Of a DNA stretch of 30,625 nucleotides, positions 1-7,592 are shown piece by piece; position 1 is the stretch's first letter, and each line of letters starts with the position of its first letter. The DNA comes from a virus: positions 1 through 30,625 of IMG/VR virus record IMGVR_UViG_3300027770_000191; one strand, written 5' to 3'. A program made the position numbers and the translations under genes. The notes beneath the pieces were generated by a model. The model made no database searches, was not told the origin of the DNA, and worked only from the letters and a program-made list of their open reading frames with translations.

Positions 1-22
1 AAAAAAAATAATTGGTTTTAAT

Positions 23-367
23 ATGAAATTTGAACAACAACTAAAAGAACTAACATCTTATATCGAAGTATATAACAGCGTAAGTTTAAACGATGGCGAA
101 CAGCTGAATTATTTATTGCAAAAGATAAATACTATTTTGTTTTATTTAGAATCCGAACGGGCAAAGTATAAACAACTTTACGAAATTAAAATATATGAAT
201 TAACAACTGATAAAAAGTTAGCAGTTAATCGAGCTGTTAATTTTGCCGAAGTTGAAATCCCTGAGCTTTATTTATTGCGTAGAATAATGGATTCAGCATA
301 CAGGGTTAGCGATGCCATCCGCACAAATATATCATTTTTAAAAAATGAGCGCAATCACTCAAGATGA
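23..367 (+). CDS. Hypothetical protein, 114 aa
   Basis: I do not recognise this protein. It is a 114-residue, largely helical, soluble protein rich in Lys, Glu and Leu, with no signal peptide, membrane segment or Cys motif. It overlaps ninG by 4 bp (ATGA), so the two are probably translationally coupled. If the window is circular, it starts 11 bases after the stop of the RecA-fold ATPase gene that runs off the right end, placing it in the early replication/recombination operon. A role in DNA metabolism is inferred from context only. Confidence 0.7.
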   Translation: MKFEQQLKELTSYIEVYNSVSLNDGEQLNYLLQKINTILFYLESERAKYKQLYEIKIYELTTDKKLAVNRAVNFAEVEIPELYLLRRIMDSAYRVSDAIRTNISFLKNERNHSR

Positions 368-915
368 AACAGCCAAAAACAAAGAATTGCATCCAATGTA
401 ATAAAGCATTCAATCAATACAACTCACTTGTAAAAGTTTGTTCAACTGATTGCGCTATTGCATATTCTAAAATCAAAGTTGAAGAAAAAGCAATTAAAGA
501 CGTTTTAAGCTACGAAAAATTGAAAAGTATAGATACATACCAAAAGAAGTTAAAAGCGTCTCTAATCAATACTAAAATGCAAATTCACGCATATATACGC
601 AAAAGAGATCAACATAAAAATTGTATTAGTTGCGGAGTTGAATGGAATGATACATTTCAAGCGGGACATTTTTACTCAGCCAATTCTTTTAATACTTTAA
701 AATTTAACTTAGATAACATTCATGGGCAATGTAGAAAATGCAATTTATTTTTAGAAGGAAATTTTGATAACTATGCATTAAATTTACCAAATCGAATAGG
801 TCAGGATCGGTATTATGAATTAGTTAAATTAGCAGGTATTGACAAACAATATAGCAAAGTTTGGGATTTAGATAATTTAAAAGAAATTAGATTGAATTTA
901 AAGCTTGCCAACTAA
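364..915 (+). CDS. ninG: NinG/Rap-like recombination endonuclease
   Basis: A 183-aa protein resembling phage lambda NinG (Rap), a structure-specific nuclease acting on recombination intermediates such as Holliday junctions and D-loops. Visible features: an N-terminal zinc-binding pair C9/C12 with C26/C30, a helical Lys-rich middle (about 35-80), then the core with C87/C90, H102, H120 and C123/C126, where the GHF and HGQC..C motifs are typical of the family. The start overlaps the previous gene by 4 bp. The 3' end overlaps the convergent spanin candidate by 18 bp. It is the last gene of the + strand arm, which also encodes an ERF annealing protein and an SSB, so the phage appears to carry its own recombination set. 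Confidence 0.85.
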   Translation: MKQPKTKNCIQCNKAFNQYNSLVKVCSTDCAIAYSKIKVEEKAIKDVLSYEKLKSIDTYQKKLKASLINTKMQIHAYIRKRDQHKNCISCGVEWNDTFQAGHFYSANSFNTLKFNLDNIHGQCRKCNLFLEGNFDNYALNLPNRIGQDRYYELVKLAGIDKQYSKVWDLDNLKEIRLNLKLAN

Positions 916-1416
916 GTTACTAACATTCTCAGCAAGGTTTACAATTTTAGTAGCATTTTTTAAATACAACCTGAGCAATATTACAAAGCAAATAATAAAA
1001 ACAAAGCCAAGAACAACAACGATCCAAATTAGCCAGTTCATATTAAATTCAACTTTTTTAATTGATTCCTTTGCTTTTACAGTTTGCTTTACTTCTGCAA
1101 CTTCTTTTTTAGCTTCAACTTTATTTTCATTTGTTTTAGTTTTATCAGTAATGTACACTATTTTAGTGTTTGTGTACGTTTTACCCCCAAATGTTATTGG
1201 TTTTGTTAAATCTATAGGTTCAATAGTAAATGATGTTTTAAATCCATCTGTTTGCGTTTCTGTTTTAGTATCGCTAACTACTTCTTTTTTTTCTTCTGTA
1301 TCTATTTTAACTTTTTCTTTATGTTTGAATATACTACAGCTGCTAAACATCATTAGTAGCATGAATAGCATCGTAATAATAAAAGCCATGATAATTGAAT
1401 TGTTTTTATTTTCCAT
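898..1416 (-). CDS. Candidate unimolecular spanin (lipoprotein with C-terminal TM)
   Basis: A 172-aa protein with an N-terminal hydrophobic signal (about residues 8-23) ending in the lipobox FSSC, so C27 is the likely lipidated residue. A charged, Lys/Glu-rich, probably extended periplasmic stretch follows (about 28-125), then a strong transmembrane helix (about 127-150) and a short cytoplasmic tail. A lipid anchor at one end and a membrane helix at the other is the layout of u-spanins such as T1 gp11, which join outer and inner membranes and disrupt the outer membrane at lysis. T1 gp11 is somewhat shorter. It is the last gene of the late arm, downstream of holin and endolysin. No homology search was possible; another membrane-linking lipoprotein is the alternative. 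Confidence 0.65.
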   Translation of the reverse strand: MENKNNSIIMAFIITMLFMLLMMFSSCSIFKHKEKVKIDTEEKKEVVSDTKTETQTDGFKTSFTIEPIDLTKPITFGGKTYTNTKIVYITDKTKTNENKVEAKKEVAEVKQTVKAKESIKKVEFNMNWLIWIVVVLGFVFIICFVILLRLYLKNATKIVNLAENVSNLVGKL

Positions 1417-1444
1417 CTTTATTTATTTTTTTTAGTTATAATGT

Positions 1445-1521
1445 TTGTTATTTACAACAATTTTAGCTATTATGTTAACTATAACAAGCATTTAGTCCCA
1501 ATTATAGCTAATATATGGGAC
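1445..1521 (+). other. Structured intergenic region, two hairpins with complementary loops
   Basis: This lies in the 110-bp gap between the 44-aa gene and the spanin candidate. On the + strand, TTGTTAT (1445-1451) can pair with ATAACAA (1481-1487), and GTCCCA (1495-1500) with TGGGAC (1516-1521). The first loop holds TTAGCTAT (1463-1470) and the second holds ATAGCTAA (1504-1511), which are exact complements. The second hairpin carries TATGGGA on its 3' arm, as do the leader RNAs at 26918 and 28542. TAGCTA is itself palindromic and I see no promoter upstream on the + strand, so this may be a decayed relative, a terminator for read-through from ninG, or a dyad operator. Confidence 0.35.
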
Positions 1522-1526
1522 AAAAA

Positions 1527-1661
1527 TTATTTTTTTAAATTTATTATTTTATGATATACAGCATTAACCCGCTCGGAGTTCCCGCCTCTTTTGTATAAAT
1601 AATCCATTACTAAATTAATCCTTTGCTTATTAGTCAGGTGTCTTGTTGGTTTTGCATTCAT
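1527..1661 (-). CDS. Small overlapping ORF, 44 aa
   Basis: ATG at 1661 lies inside the upstream zinc-ribbon gene, in another frame, and the ORF overlaps that gene's 3' end by 32 bp, running on to TAA at 1527-1529. The 44-residue product is basic, beginning MNAKPTRHLTNKQR and later containing YLYKRGGNSERVNAVYHK. The stretch it covers is clearly more GC-rich (around 1570-1590) than the surrounding non-coding sequence, which favours real coding. I do not recognise the family. The many Arg/Lys residues and predicted helices would suit a small nucleic-acid-binding protein, but that is inference. Confidence 0.5.
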   Translation of the reverse strand: MNAKPTRHLTNKQRINLVMDYLYKRGGNSERVNAVYHKIINLKK

Positions 1662-1914
1662 CACAATAGTATTTTTTAGTAAATCCCTCAGTTATAATTG
1701 TTCTACATTTATGGCAAAGTGTTGCTTTTTTGCCATTGTTATATTTATGAATCGGTTGAAAATCCATAAAGTAATTACATTCCATATCTTCATTCTCATT
1801 AACAAACGGTTTGAAGTCTGCATAACTTTGATAATAACCAGGTTCAGCTTTAAATCTGTAGCATTGTTGATTCATAGGGCAAAGCGAATTAGCGCACATT
1901 GAAATATCAGGCAT
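1630..1914 (-). CDS. Cys-rich zinc-ribbon-like protein, 94 aa
   Basis: A 94-aa protein with two cysteine clusters: C7, C12, C18 and C46 in the N-terminal half, and a clean CxxC..CxxC pair (C67/C70, C84/C87) that looks like a zinc ribbon near the C-terminus. The N-terminal pattern MPDI.MC....CP resembles short uncharacterised proteins I associate with Bacteroidota phages. It lies 4 bp downstream of the DEDDy exonuclease, which itself has a C-terminal CxxC..CxxC module, so the two may work together on nucleic acid. Function unknown. Confidence 0.75.
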   Translation of the reverse strand: MPDISMCANSLCPMNQQCYRFKAEPGYYQSYADFKPFVNENEDMECNYFMDFQPIHKYNNGKKATLCHKCRTIITEGFTKKYYCDECKTNKTPD

Positions 1915-1918
1915 AATT

Positions 1919-2806
1919 TTATATTTTATTGTTAAACTTTAATTTAAGAATATAACTTGAGTTACTGATTTCAAAATTATAATCACAATCGTTACATTCC
2001 ATCAATCTTTTAATAGTTCCTGCAGCGGTTACATTGTTTTTAATAAGCTCCGAATGTTCACTCCCACAACTTGGGCAGCTATATTTTAGATTGTTATTAA
2101 TAACCCCGTTATGAGTATTAGTTTTAATGTAATTTTGCATAGTGAAATATACATCTTCAAGAACAATTATATCCCCTTCGCAATAATTAACCATTTCATC
2201 CATAGCTTCAGGATCATTTTTCATTACTTTTTTCCACATATCAAAGCCCGAATGCTTAACTTTTGCACCAACTCCTAAGAATTGAGCTATATAATCGAGC
2301 TTATTTGAATTGAAATTAAAGCCGTTTTTTGCTTTTTTAAGCGTATCTAAGGTTTTATATTGGGGAAACATAGGTATTCGATGAAATATACAACGTGTGC
2401 GGATCCATTTAATATCAAATCTATCCCCATTATGCGCTATTAATTCATCCGCTTGGTTAGCTTGTTGAATAAAATCAATCAACATTTGTTTGTCGCATTG
2501 GTTTTTATCCCATTTTAAGCTATAAATTTTGTCACTATTTTCCCATTTGTATGATATACATATTATTTTACGCTCATCAATTATGTTATCAGGGGTTAAT
2601 GTTAGATTATAACCTATACGCCATGAATAAACAACATTTGGGGATGTTTCAATATCAAAGAATAAGCGTTTAATATGGCTTTGATTTGTTCTACTTCTTA
2701 ATAATAACCTTTCATCGCTTGGGTTAAGTCGATATTTGTTATGAGTATTCTTTTTTAACCCTAATAATTCAACTTCTTTATCTTTTAACCTGTAGCGATT
2801 ACTCAT
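1919..2806 (-). CDS. DEDDy 3'-5' exonuclease (RNase H-like) with zinc ribbon
   Basis: A 295-aa protein of the RNase H-like 3'-5' exonuclease family, similar to DNA polymerase proofreading domains and YprB-type RNase_H_2 proteins. Exo I is FDIETSP with D51 and E53; Exo II is HNGDRFD with D131; Exo III is YCEGD (Y208, D212), the DEDDy form. After the nuclease core, C244/C247 and C271/C274 form a CxxC..CxxC zinc ribbon. No polymerase domain follows, so it is a stand-alone nuclease. The start overlaps the endolysin stop by 4 bp (ATGA), placing it in the lysis end of the late operon, an odd location for a DNA-processing enzyme. Confidence 0.85.
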   Translation of the reverse strand: MSNRYRLKDKEVELLGLKKNTHNKYRLNPSDERLLLRSRTNQSHIKRLFFDIETSPNVVYSWRIGYNLTLTPDNIIDERKIICISYKWENSDKIYSLKWDKNQCDKQMLIDFIQQANQADELIAHNGDRFDIKWIRTRCIFHRIPMFPQYKTLDTLKKAKNGFNFNSNKLDYIAQFLGVGAKVKHSGFDMWKKVMKNDPEAMDEMVNYCEGDIIVLEDVYFTMQNYIKTNTHNGVINNNLKYSCPSCGSEHSELIKNNVTAAGTIKRLMECNDCDYNFEISNSSYILKLKFNNKI

Positions 2807-3276
2807 AATTTTGGATATTTAATGCCGTTATCTACAATTATATTACCAATATCAATTTTTGTTTTTAATTCCTTCCATCCTGATTGCGATTTTTGAAAGT
2901 GTGGCGCATCTTTAAAAGTTTTCCAATCACCGCCCCATTCCCAACCGTTGTTTTTAAAATAGGTTGCAACTTGAATCCAATATTTGTTAACTTCCCAACT
3001 TGCAGTCTCAAAAGTTCCATCGCCATTTTTATCATATAACAAAACAATATCAAAAGCTAATCCGTAATTGTGTATTGATTGCCAAGAATCAGCTCTTGTT
3101 ACCCTTGGGCGTTGCAAAAATATACGATGTTGTTCTTCAGGGGATCTGAATACTGAGCTAAATCGTAAACGTACATTTGCAGGTAGCTTGTTGTTTATTT
3201 CTTTGTATTGTTGCAATAAACTATCCCTAAGAATAGGATGAGCTTGCGTAATTCTTTGTAATGTGATGTTGTCCAT
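2803..3276 (-). CDS. M15-family L-Ala-D-Glu-type endopeptidase endolysin
   Basis: A 157-aa zinc peptidase of family M15, the fold of VanY and phage T5 endolysin, which cuts peptide stems of peptidoglycan. The zinc motif SIHNYGLAFD (67-76) supplies H69 and D76; APHFQ supplies the third ligand H126, with the nearby WEWGG segment in the place of the catalytic Glu region. There is no signal peptide, so release by the holin is expected. DKNGDGTFE (about 82-90), between the zinc motifs, looks like an EF-hand calcium loop, as known in T5 endolysin. It is preceded by a terminator, so its expression may be set separately from the holin genes. Confidence 0.9.
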   Translation of the reverse strand: MDNITLQRITQAHPILRDSLLQQYKEINNKLPANVRLRFSSVFRSPEEQHRIFLQRPRVTRADSWQSIHNYGLAFDIVLLYDKNGDGTFETASWEVNKYWIQVATYFKNNGWEWGGDWKTFKDAPHFQKSQSGWKELKTKIDIGNIIVDNGIKYPKL

Positions 3277-3300
3277 AATTGTTTTTTTTGTAAATGTATA

Positions 3301-3333
3301 AAAAAAACCCTTGCTTTTACAAACTAAGGGTTT
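3301..3333 (-). terminator. Rho-independent terminator upstream of endolysin
   Basis: AAACCCTT (3305-3312) pairs perfectly with AAGGGTTT (3326-3333) around a 13-base loop. On the - strand the stem runs straight into a T run ending near 3301. It lies between the 114-aa membrane protein and the endolysin, so late transcripts would be reduced or stopped before the endolysin unless antitermination occurs. Confidence 0.75.
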
Positions 3334-3366
3334 AAAACAAAAATATTAAAACAAAAATTATCAAAG

Positions 3367-3374
3367 CAAATATA
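3367..3374 (-). promoter_or_regulatory. Candidate -7 promoter element ahead of endolysin leader
   Basis: TATATTTG on the - strand matches the Bacteroidota -7 element TAnnTTTG and is identical to the three + strand promoters of this phage. No TTG sits at the expected distance upstream, so it is weaker. A transcript from here would start near 3360 and meet the terminator at 3301-3333 before the endolysin. Confidence 0.35.
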
Positions 3375-3378
3375 CAAA

Positions 3379-3723
3379 TTATATTTTATCTTTAAAATAA
3401 TTAAATATTATTAATATCGATGCGAACATTAATCCCGCAATTCCTTTGCCCCAAAATTTAACTAATTCTAAAGTCTGTTTTATTTCTGCAACATCTTTAT
3501 CATGCCGATCAACTTTTTCATCAATTTTTTCAACTAAAATATAAAGCCCTTTATTGCCATTTAAATTATTGCCAGCAATTAAAGTTATAAGCCCGTTTAC
3601 ATTTTCGCTTAGTTGCGCAATATCTTTTTTTAATTCCTTATGATGTTGATCCCTACGAATATCAGTAGCCATTAAATAGGCAATCTTTTCGTTATTTGTT
3701 TTAGGTATAAATTCTTCAGTCAT
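3379..3723 (-). CDS. Tail-anchored coiled-coil membrane protein, probable lysis accessory
   Basis: A 114-aa protein. I take the ATG at 3723 (MTEEFIPK) rather than 3795 because the longer form would overlap most of the holin gene; with this start the two genes overlap by one base (TAATG). Residues 20-90 are charged and helical, with heptad-like Leu/Ile/Val spacing. One transmembrane helix lies at about 92-110, followed by a short basic end. Holin-adjacent proteins with this layout, such as XhlA-like ones, are known in lysis cassettes. The role is inferred from position and topology, not from sequence identity. Confidence 0.6.
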   Translation of the reverse strand: MTEEFIPKTNNEKIAYLMATDIRRDQHHKELKKDIAQLSENVNGLITLIAGNNLNGNKGLYILVEKIDEKVDRHDKDVAEIKQTLELVKFWGKGIAGLMFASILIIFNYFKDKI

Positions 3724-3905
3724 TATGGTTTTAATTTTGCAACTATATCTGTAAATCCTTGAATGCTTATATAAGCGGTTGCAATTATAACCCAATCCCT
3801 TGAAGTTATGTTAGCTAAAAATAAACCAATAGAAGCTACTAAAAAAACTAATAGCTTGCGACTAATCCATTTATTCAATAACCTATCTAAAGTTTCTTTA
3901 CTCAT
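3723..3905 (-). CDS. Small holin-like membrane protein
   Basis: A 60-aa protein with two hydrophobic segments (about 17-33 and 37-55) separated by a short polar turn, TSRDW, with a basic N-terminal region and a Lys-rich end. It lies directly upstream of another membrane protein and the M15 endolysin, and just downstream of the tail adhesin genes, the usual holin position. Small proteins with an ISRKL..SRDWVIIA-type pattern are often annotated as phage holins. It probably forms inner-membrane lesions that let the signal-less endolysin out. Confidence 0.7.
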   Translation of the reverse strand: MSKETLDRLLNKWISRKLLVFLVASIGLFLANITSRDWVIIATAYISIQGFTDIVAKLKP

Positions 3906-3908
3906 AAC

Positions 3909-5168
3909 TTATATTGTATATGCTGCTATTTGACCGCCTGTTGTTGCTACTGTTGAAGCGTTTTGTAAACGATCCCCAATACTATTAGCAGTGAATCCAC
4001 TTGCAATTAAATAGTTCCAAAAGTCAGCAGGGGTCATTAATAAAGTTCCTGTTGTTGCATCTACTAAAACTCCACTCAATACGTTTGCAGCACTTGGCAC
4101 TCTTAATGTTCCTGTTAATTCACTTGAAGCACCATAAGTAGTCCCAAATCTTACATTAGTTGTTGCTGGGTTTCCTAAAGCTACTCCAGCAGCATAAAGT
4201 ATTCTATTGCCACCTGTTGAAATTTGATATAACCAAGTTGATGTATTTGTGTCTATTGTTACTCTTGCTGCTACAATAGCCATTACATTAGAATTATTAA
4301 CTACGTTACCACTTACTCTTACAAAAGTACTAGATGAATATGCTGCTCCAAGAGCAAATGCTCCATATATAGCTGGTGCCCCTGTTCCAGCAGTAATTAT
4401 TCCAGTTACTGATATTGTTGCAGCTGATGTTTGATTATAAATTGCAGGTTGCACTGTTGAAGCATTTACGTTCCCTATTTGAGTATAAGCAACTGCTCCA
4501 GTTAAATAAATAGCAGCATTATTTGATGCAGTTGTATTTCCGGTTATATTTATAGTTCCAGTACTTATGCTAATAGTAGAAGAATTTAAAGCAGTATTAC
4601 TAGATGCCGTTACATTACCAGTAATATTTATAGTTCCAGCAGATGTCATTAAAATTGCATTCTGATTTCCACCAACAGCTGTTGTAGTAGAAGAAACATC
4701 CCCAACAACATTTAAAATTCCAGTTAAAGTTACTACTATTATATTTCTTGTAGAAACACTACCATCTATATTATAATTTCCATTTAAATTTAAAGTTCCA
4801 CTACTTGAATGTCTAATGGCTATATAGTTACTGACAGCTGCGAAAGTCAATATACTACCATTAAAAGTACCAGTATTACCACTTGCTAAAGTCATTTCTA
4901 AAGTTGGTGTTGTTGAGCCTACAACAATAGCGGGTGAAGCAGTACAAGTTAAATTACCACCATTAGCATATCTAAATTGACCACCAGCTGCAATAGTAGG
5001 AGCTGCTGCATTTAATGTATTTCTAATTGACAAAACAGTAAAAGTCCCATCAATAGTTACAGTAAAGTTATTTGAAAATACATCGTCTGCTGCTGTTGGT
5101 AATGTACCACCATCCCAAGTTGCTGTATTGCTCCAATTTCCTGTAGCTACTGCATATCTAAAAGCCAT
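3909..5168 (-). CDS. Repetitive beta-rich tail adhesin
   Basis: A 419-aa protein, very rich in Thr, Ser, Ala, Gly, Asn and Ile. The N-terminus reads GNWSNTATWDGG.LPTAADDV, a motif common in beta-rich surface proteins and reminiscent of G8-type domains. The middle has irregular repeats of the type GTINITGNxTASxN (about 170-240), which suggests a parallel beta-helix or solenoid. There is no signal peptide. It is the last of the tail fibre genes before the lysis cassette, so a role in receptor contact is likely. It starts 2 bases after the stop of the 96-aa gene. Confidence 0.65.
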   Translation of the reverse strand: MAFRYAVATGNWSNTATWDGGTLPTAADDVFSNNFTVTIDGTFTVLSIRNTLNAAAPTIAAGGQFRYANGGNLTCTASPAIVVGSTTPTLEMTLASGNTGTFNGSILTFAAVSNYIAIRHSSSGTLNLNGNYNIDGSVSTRNIIVVTLTGILNVVGDVSSTTTAVGGNQNAILMTSAGTINITGNVTASSNTALNSSTISISTGTINITGNTTASNNAAIYLTGAVAYTQIGNVNASTVQPAIYNQTSAATISVTGIITAGTGAPAIYGAFALGAAYSSSTFVRVSGNVVNNSNVMAIVAARVTIDTNTSTWLYQISTGGNRILYAAGVALGNPATTNVRFGTTYGASSELTGTLRVPSAANVLSGVLVDATTGTLLMTPADFWNYLIASGFTANSIGDRLQNASTVATTGGQIAAYTI

Positions 5169-5170
5169 AA

Positions 5171-5461
5171 TTAAAGATTTTTATCGTTAATAAATGTTTG
5201 CAAAGCACCCATAATAGATATTGCCGCATTTATAGCATCCGTATCGTTACTTTCAAAAACATCCATATAAGTAATAGGGATAGAATTATCTGGCAAACTT
5301 TCTGAACTGCCATCATCTAATAATCTATAAGGTGTTAAACGCATTGCTACACTTGCACCTATATCAGTTGGCTTAACTAATGGCGAAATGGCTAAATTTA
5401 CTAAAAAATATGGATAAACAATTCCATCTACTTCAATCGGGTTTGTGCTTTGTATTGGCAT
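5171..5461 (-). CDS. Small tail-region protein, 96 aa
   Basis: A 96-aa acidic protein with beta-type sequence, a central SSESLPDNS loop and a C-terminal Ala/Ile-rich helix (about 76-96). No signal peptide, membrane segment or known motif. It lies between two tail fibre/adhesin genes, 9 bases downstream of one and 2 bases upstream of the other, so it is probably a fibre accessory, a trimerisation or assembly protein, or a virion component. Function not recognised. Confidence 0.6.
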   Translation of the reverse strand: MPIQSTNPIEVDGIVYPYFLVNLAISPLVKPTDIGASVAMRLTPYRLLDDGSSESLPDNSIPITYMDVFESNDTDAINAAISIMGALQTFINDKNL

Positions 5462-5470
5462 AATTTCTAT

Positions 5471-7273
5471 TTATATATATGTTGCTGATTGTCTATTAGT
5501 CCAAGCTACGTTAGTAGCAGTTGCAGTAGTTATTGAGCCACTTGCAGCTATTGTTAATCTTTTTATTGTCCATACTGCCGAAGCTTCAGCGCTTCCATTT
5601 GCAGCAGTTCCACAATAGTTGATATTATTGTTTGCTGAATTATTAGCGTTTCTTCTTACAGAAACTATTTGATTTAAATTTTTATTTTTCCAAAGTGATG
5701 TCGAACTTTCATAAGTTAATATTTGATTATTACTTACGCTTGACAAAGCTACGTCGTGAATCTCTGATAATTCATACCCATTTTGTATACCTACTTCGAT
5801 TTGTCCTAAAGTTGGATGTGACCTTGTAACCTTACCTACATATACTAAATGAGTAGGTGCCAGTATTTTTGATGCAGTATAAGTTCCAGCAGTAACTCCA
5901 GATAAATATAATTGGTCTCCATCTGTAAATGCCGAAGTGTCTAACCCACTTAAATCTCCAATTATAACACAATATCCTAATCCATTGTTATTAATATTAG
6001 ATTGCAATAATCCAAATGTTCGTGAACTTAATTCATCTGTAGTAGCAAGTGCTTTTGAAACTAATGCTTTGTTACCATTTGCACCACTAATATAAACTAC
6101 AGTTCCTTTAGTTAAGGTTGCGCCAGTCATATTTTTAACCTCACGAACTAAAGTACTAGCTTGTCCAGTTGTAGGTATATCTAAAGCAGTAATAAATGGG
6201 TTAACTCCGTCTGCTCCGTTATTAGTTAGTTGGCTAGTTTGAGTTATAGCAGTTGGTATTGTAGGTTTGTTTAATATTTGTTCAACCCCACTTGTTGCAT
6301 TCCAATCACTATTAACTTGTGCTGCAGGAATATCAGAAGTAAAAGCAATTGTGCCATCAGCATCTTGTAGTAAAAAATTTCTATCATCAGTTAATAATGT
6401 TGCATCTAATTTTGCTATCCTAGCATCATTATTTATAAACGATAAAGAACTACCTGATTTATTTGCATTAAAAAAAACTTCTTGTGTTGTATTATTTTCA
6501 AAAGATAATCCTGAACTTGAAATCCAACTTAAATAACCATAATTTGCATCATCAATATTATATAAACCTAATGAATTAACTTTTATATCATTAGTAGTTA
6601 CATTATCAGCATCGGTTACTTCTTGTAGACTTGGAATTGTACCAATATTTACTAACTCCCAAACAGCAGCACCCTCAGTTGCATCCGTACATTCGTAAGT
6701 GTCGCCATTATCTAAAGTCCATCTTGAACCAACTTTAAATCTTAATGTAACATCAAAGCTATAATTAGGAACTAAATCAAAACCATTAGTTGTATTTCTA
6801 ATTAATCCATTAGAATCAAAAACGTGTCTAAATCCACTTTGCCACATATCCTCATAACCAACCCCGCATATTCTTGAAATACCACCATCGGCACCAAAAT
6901 CATACGTACCTTTTTTTAGCGTTGAAAAATTATCTAAAACAATAGCATCGGTGCCATTTAAATTTATATTATTGCCATTAGTTGAATTGCCTTCAATTAA
7001 AACGCCTTCTAAAGTTGGGTTATTTATTACAGGATTTGCAGGATCAGTATTATCAACTAAATCACCCGTAACACTTTCAACAGCACCTGCAGGGATATCT
7101 TCTAAAGTTATAAACGGATGTACGCCATCTTCACCATCGTTAATTAAATCCGATGTTTTAACAGGTTGTGTTTCGCCTATAGTAATATTAACCTGCTCAG
7201 TTGTTTCATCAACAGTAATGTTAACCGCCTCGTTACTATCTTCAATAGTGATGTTAATTATTTCTTCAGGCAT
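5471..7273 (-). CDS. Large tail fibre protein
   Basis: A 600-aa fibre-like protein. The N-terminus has short repeats ending in VNITI or VNITV (about 5-35), followed by a module of the form TSDLINDGEDGVHPFIT that recurs further on as TSQLTNNGADGVNPFIT. Such linker modules are common in phage tail fibres. The middle carries a beta-rich ligand-like domain (about 130-215), and the C-terminal part is Ser/Thr/Ala-rich. No enzymatic motif and no obvious C-terminal autocleaving chaperone. The ATG overlaps the previous stop by one base (TAATG). Probably a main host-recognition fibre. Confidence 0.7.
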   Translation of the reverse strand: MPEEIINITIEDSNEAVNITVDETTEQVNITIGETQPVKTSDLINDGEDGVHPFITLEDIPAGAVESVTGDLVDNTDPANPVINNPTLEGVLIEGNSTNGNNINLNGTDAIVLDNFSTLKKGTYDFGADGGISRICGVGYEDMWQSGFRHVFDSNGLIRNTTNGFDLVPNYSFDVTLRFKVGSRWTLDNGDTYECTDATEGAAVWELVNIGTIPSLQEVTDADNVTTNDIKVNSLGLYNIDDANYGYLSWISSSGLSFENNTTQEVFFNANKSGSSLSFINNDARIAKLDATLLTDDRNFLLQDADGTIAFTSDIPAAQVNSDWNATSGVEQILNKPTIPTAITQTSQLTNNGADGVNPFITALDIPTTGQASTLVREVKNMTGATLTKGTVVYISGANGNKALVSKALATTDELSSRTFGLLQSNINNNGLGYCVIIGDLSGLDTSAFTDGDQLYLSGVTAGTYTASKILAPTHLVYVGKVTRSHPTLGQIEVGIQNGYELSEIHDVALSSVSNNQILTYESSTSLWKNKNLNQIVSVRRNANNSANNNINYCGTAANGSAEASAVWTIKRLTIAASGSITTATATNVAWTNRQSATYI

Positions 7274-7592
7274 TAGTCGGTTACGTTTTGAATTACATTA
7301 AAAGTCCCACCAAAATAGCTTTTTACTTTGCCACTTTGATAGGTAAATTTACAATCATAATATATAGTTCCTATTTGAAAATCTACTATAAAATCATCTA
7401 TAATAAAAGTGCTACTATTAACTACCGTTATGCCATCCCCTTCGGTGCAATCCCGTAACAATTTACCTTGCTTTTGTTCTTTTCGAAATTGAACGTGTAA
7501 TGTTATGTTTGTTAAATCAACATCTATTGTTACTGTTTTAGCTCCAAATGAATTTGATTTAATTACGTCTAAAAAATTTACTGTTGTTGCCA

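Noticed and set aside
905-1435. Long + strand ORF (176 codons) opposite the spanin candidate
   Set aside because: It is an almost exact antisense shadow. The - strand product has a clear lipobox and TM layout, while the + strand product shows only scattered hydrophobic residues caused by the complementary codons.
3724-3795. Longer N-terminus for the 114-aa membrane protein (start at 3795)
   Set aside because: It would overlap the holin gene by 73 bp, and the added residues are Tyr/Arg/Cys-rich and do not look like a protein start. The ATG at 3723 gives a one-base TAATG junction.
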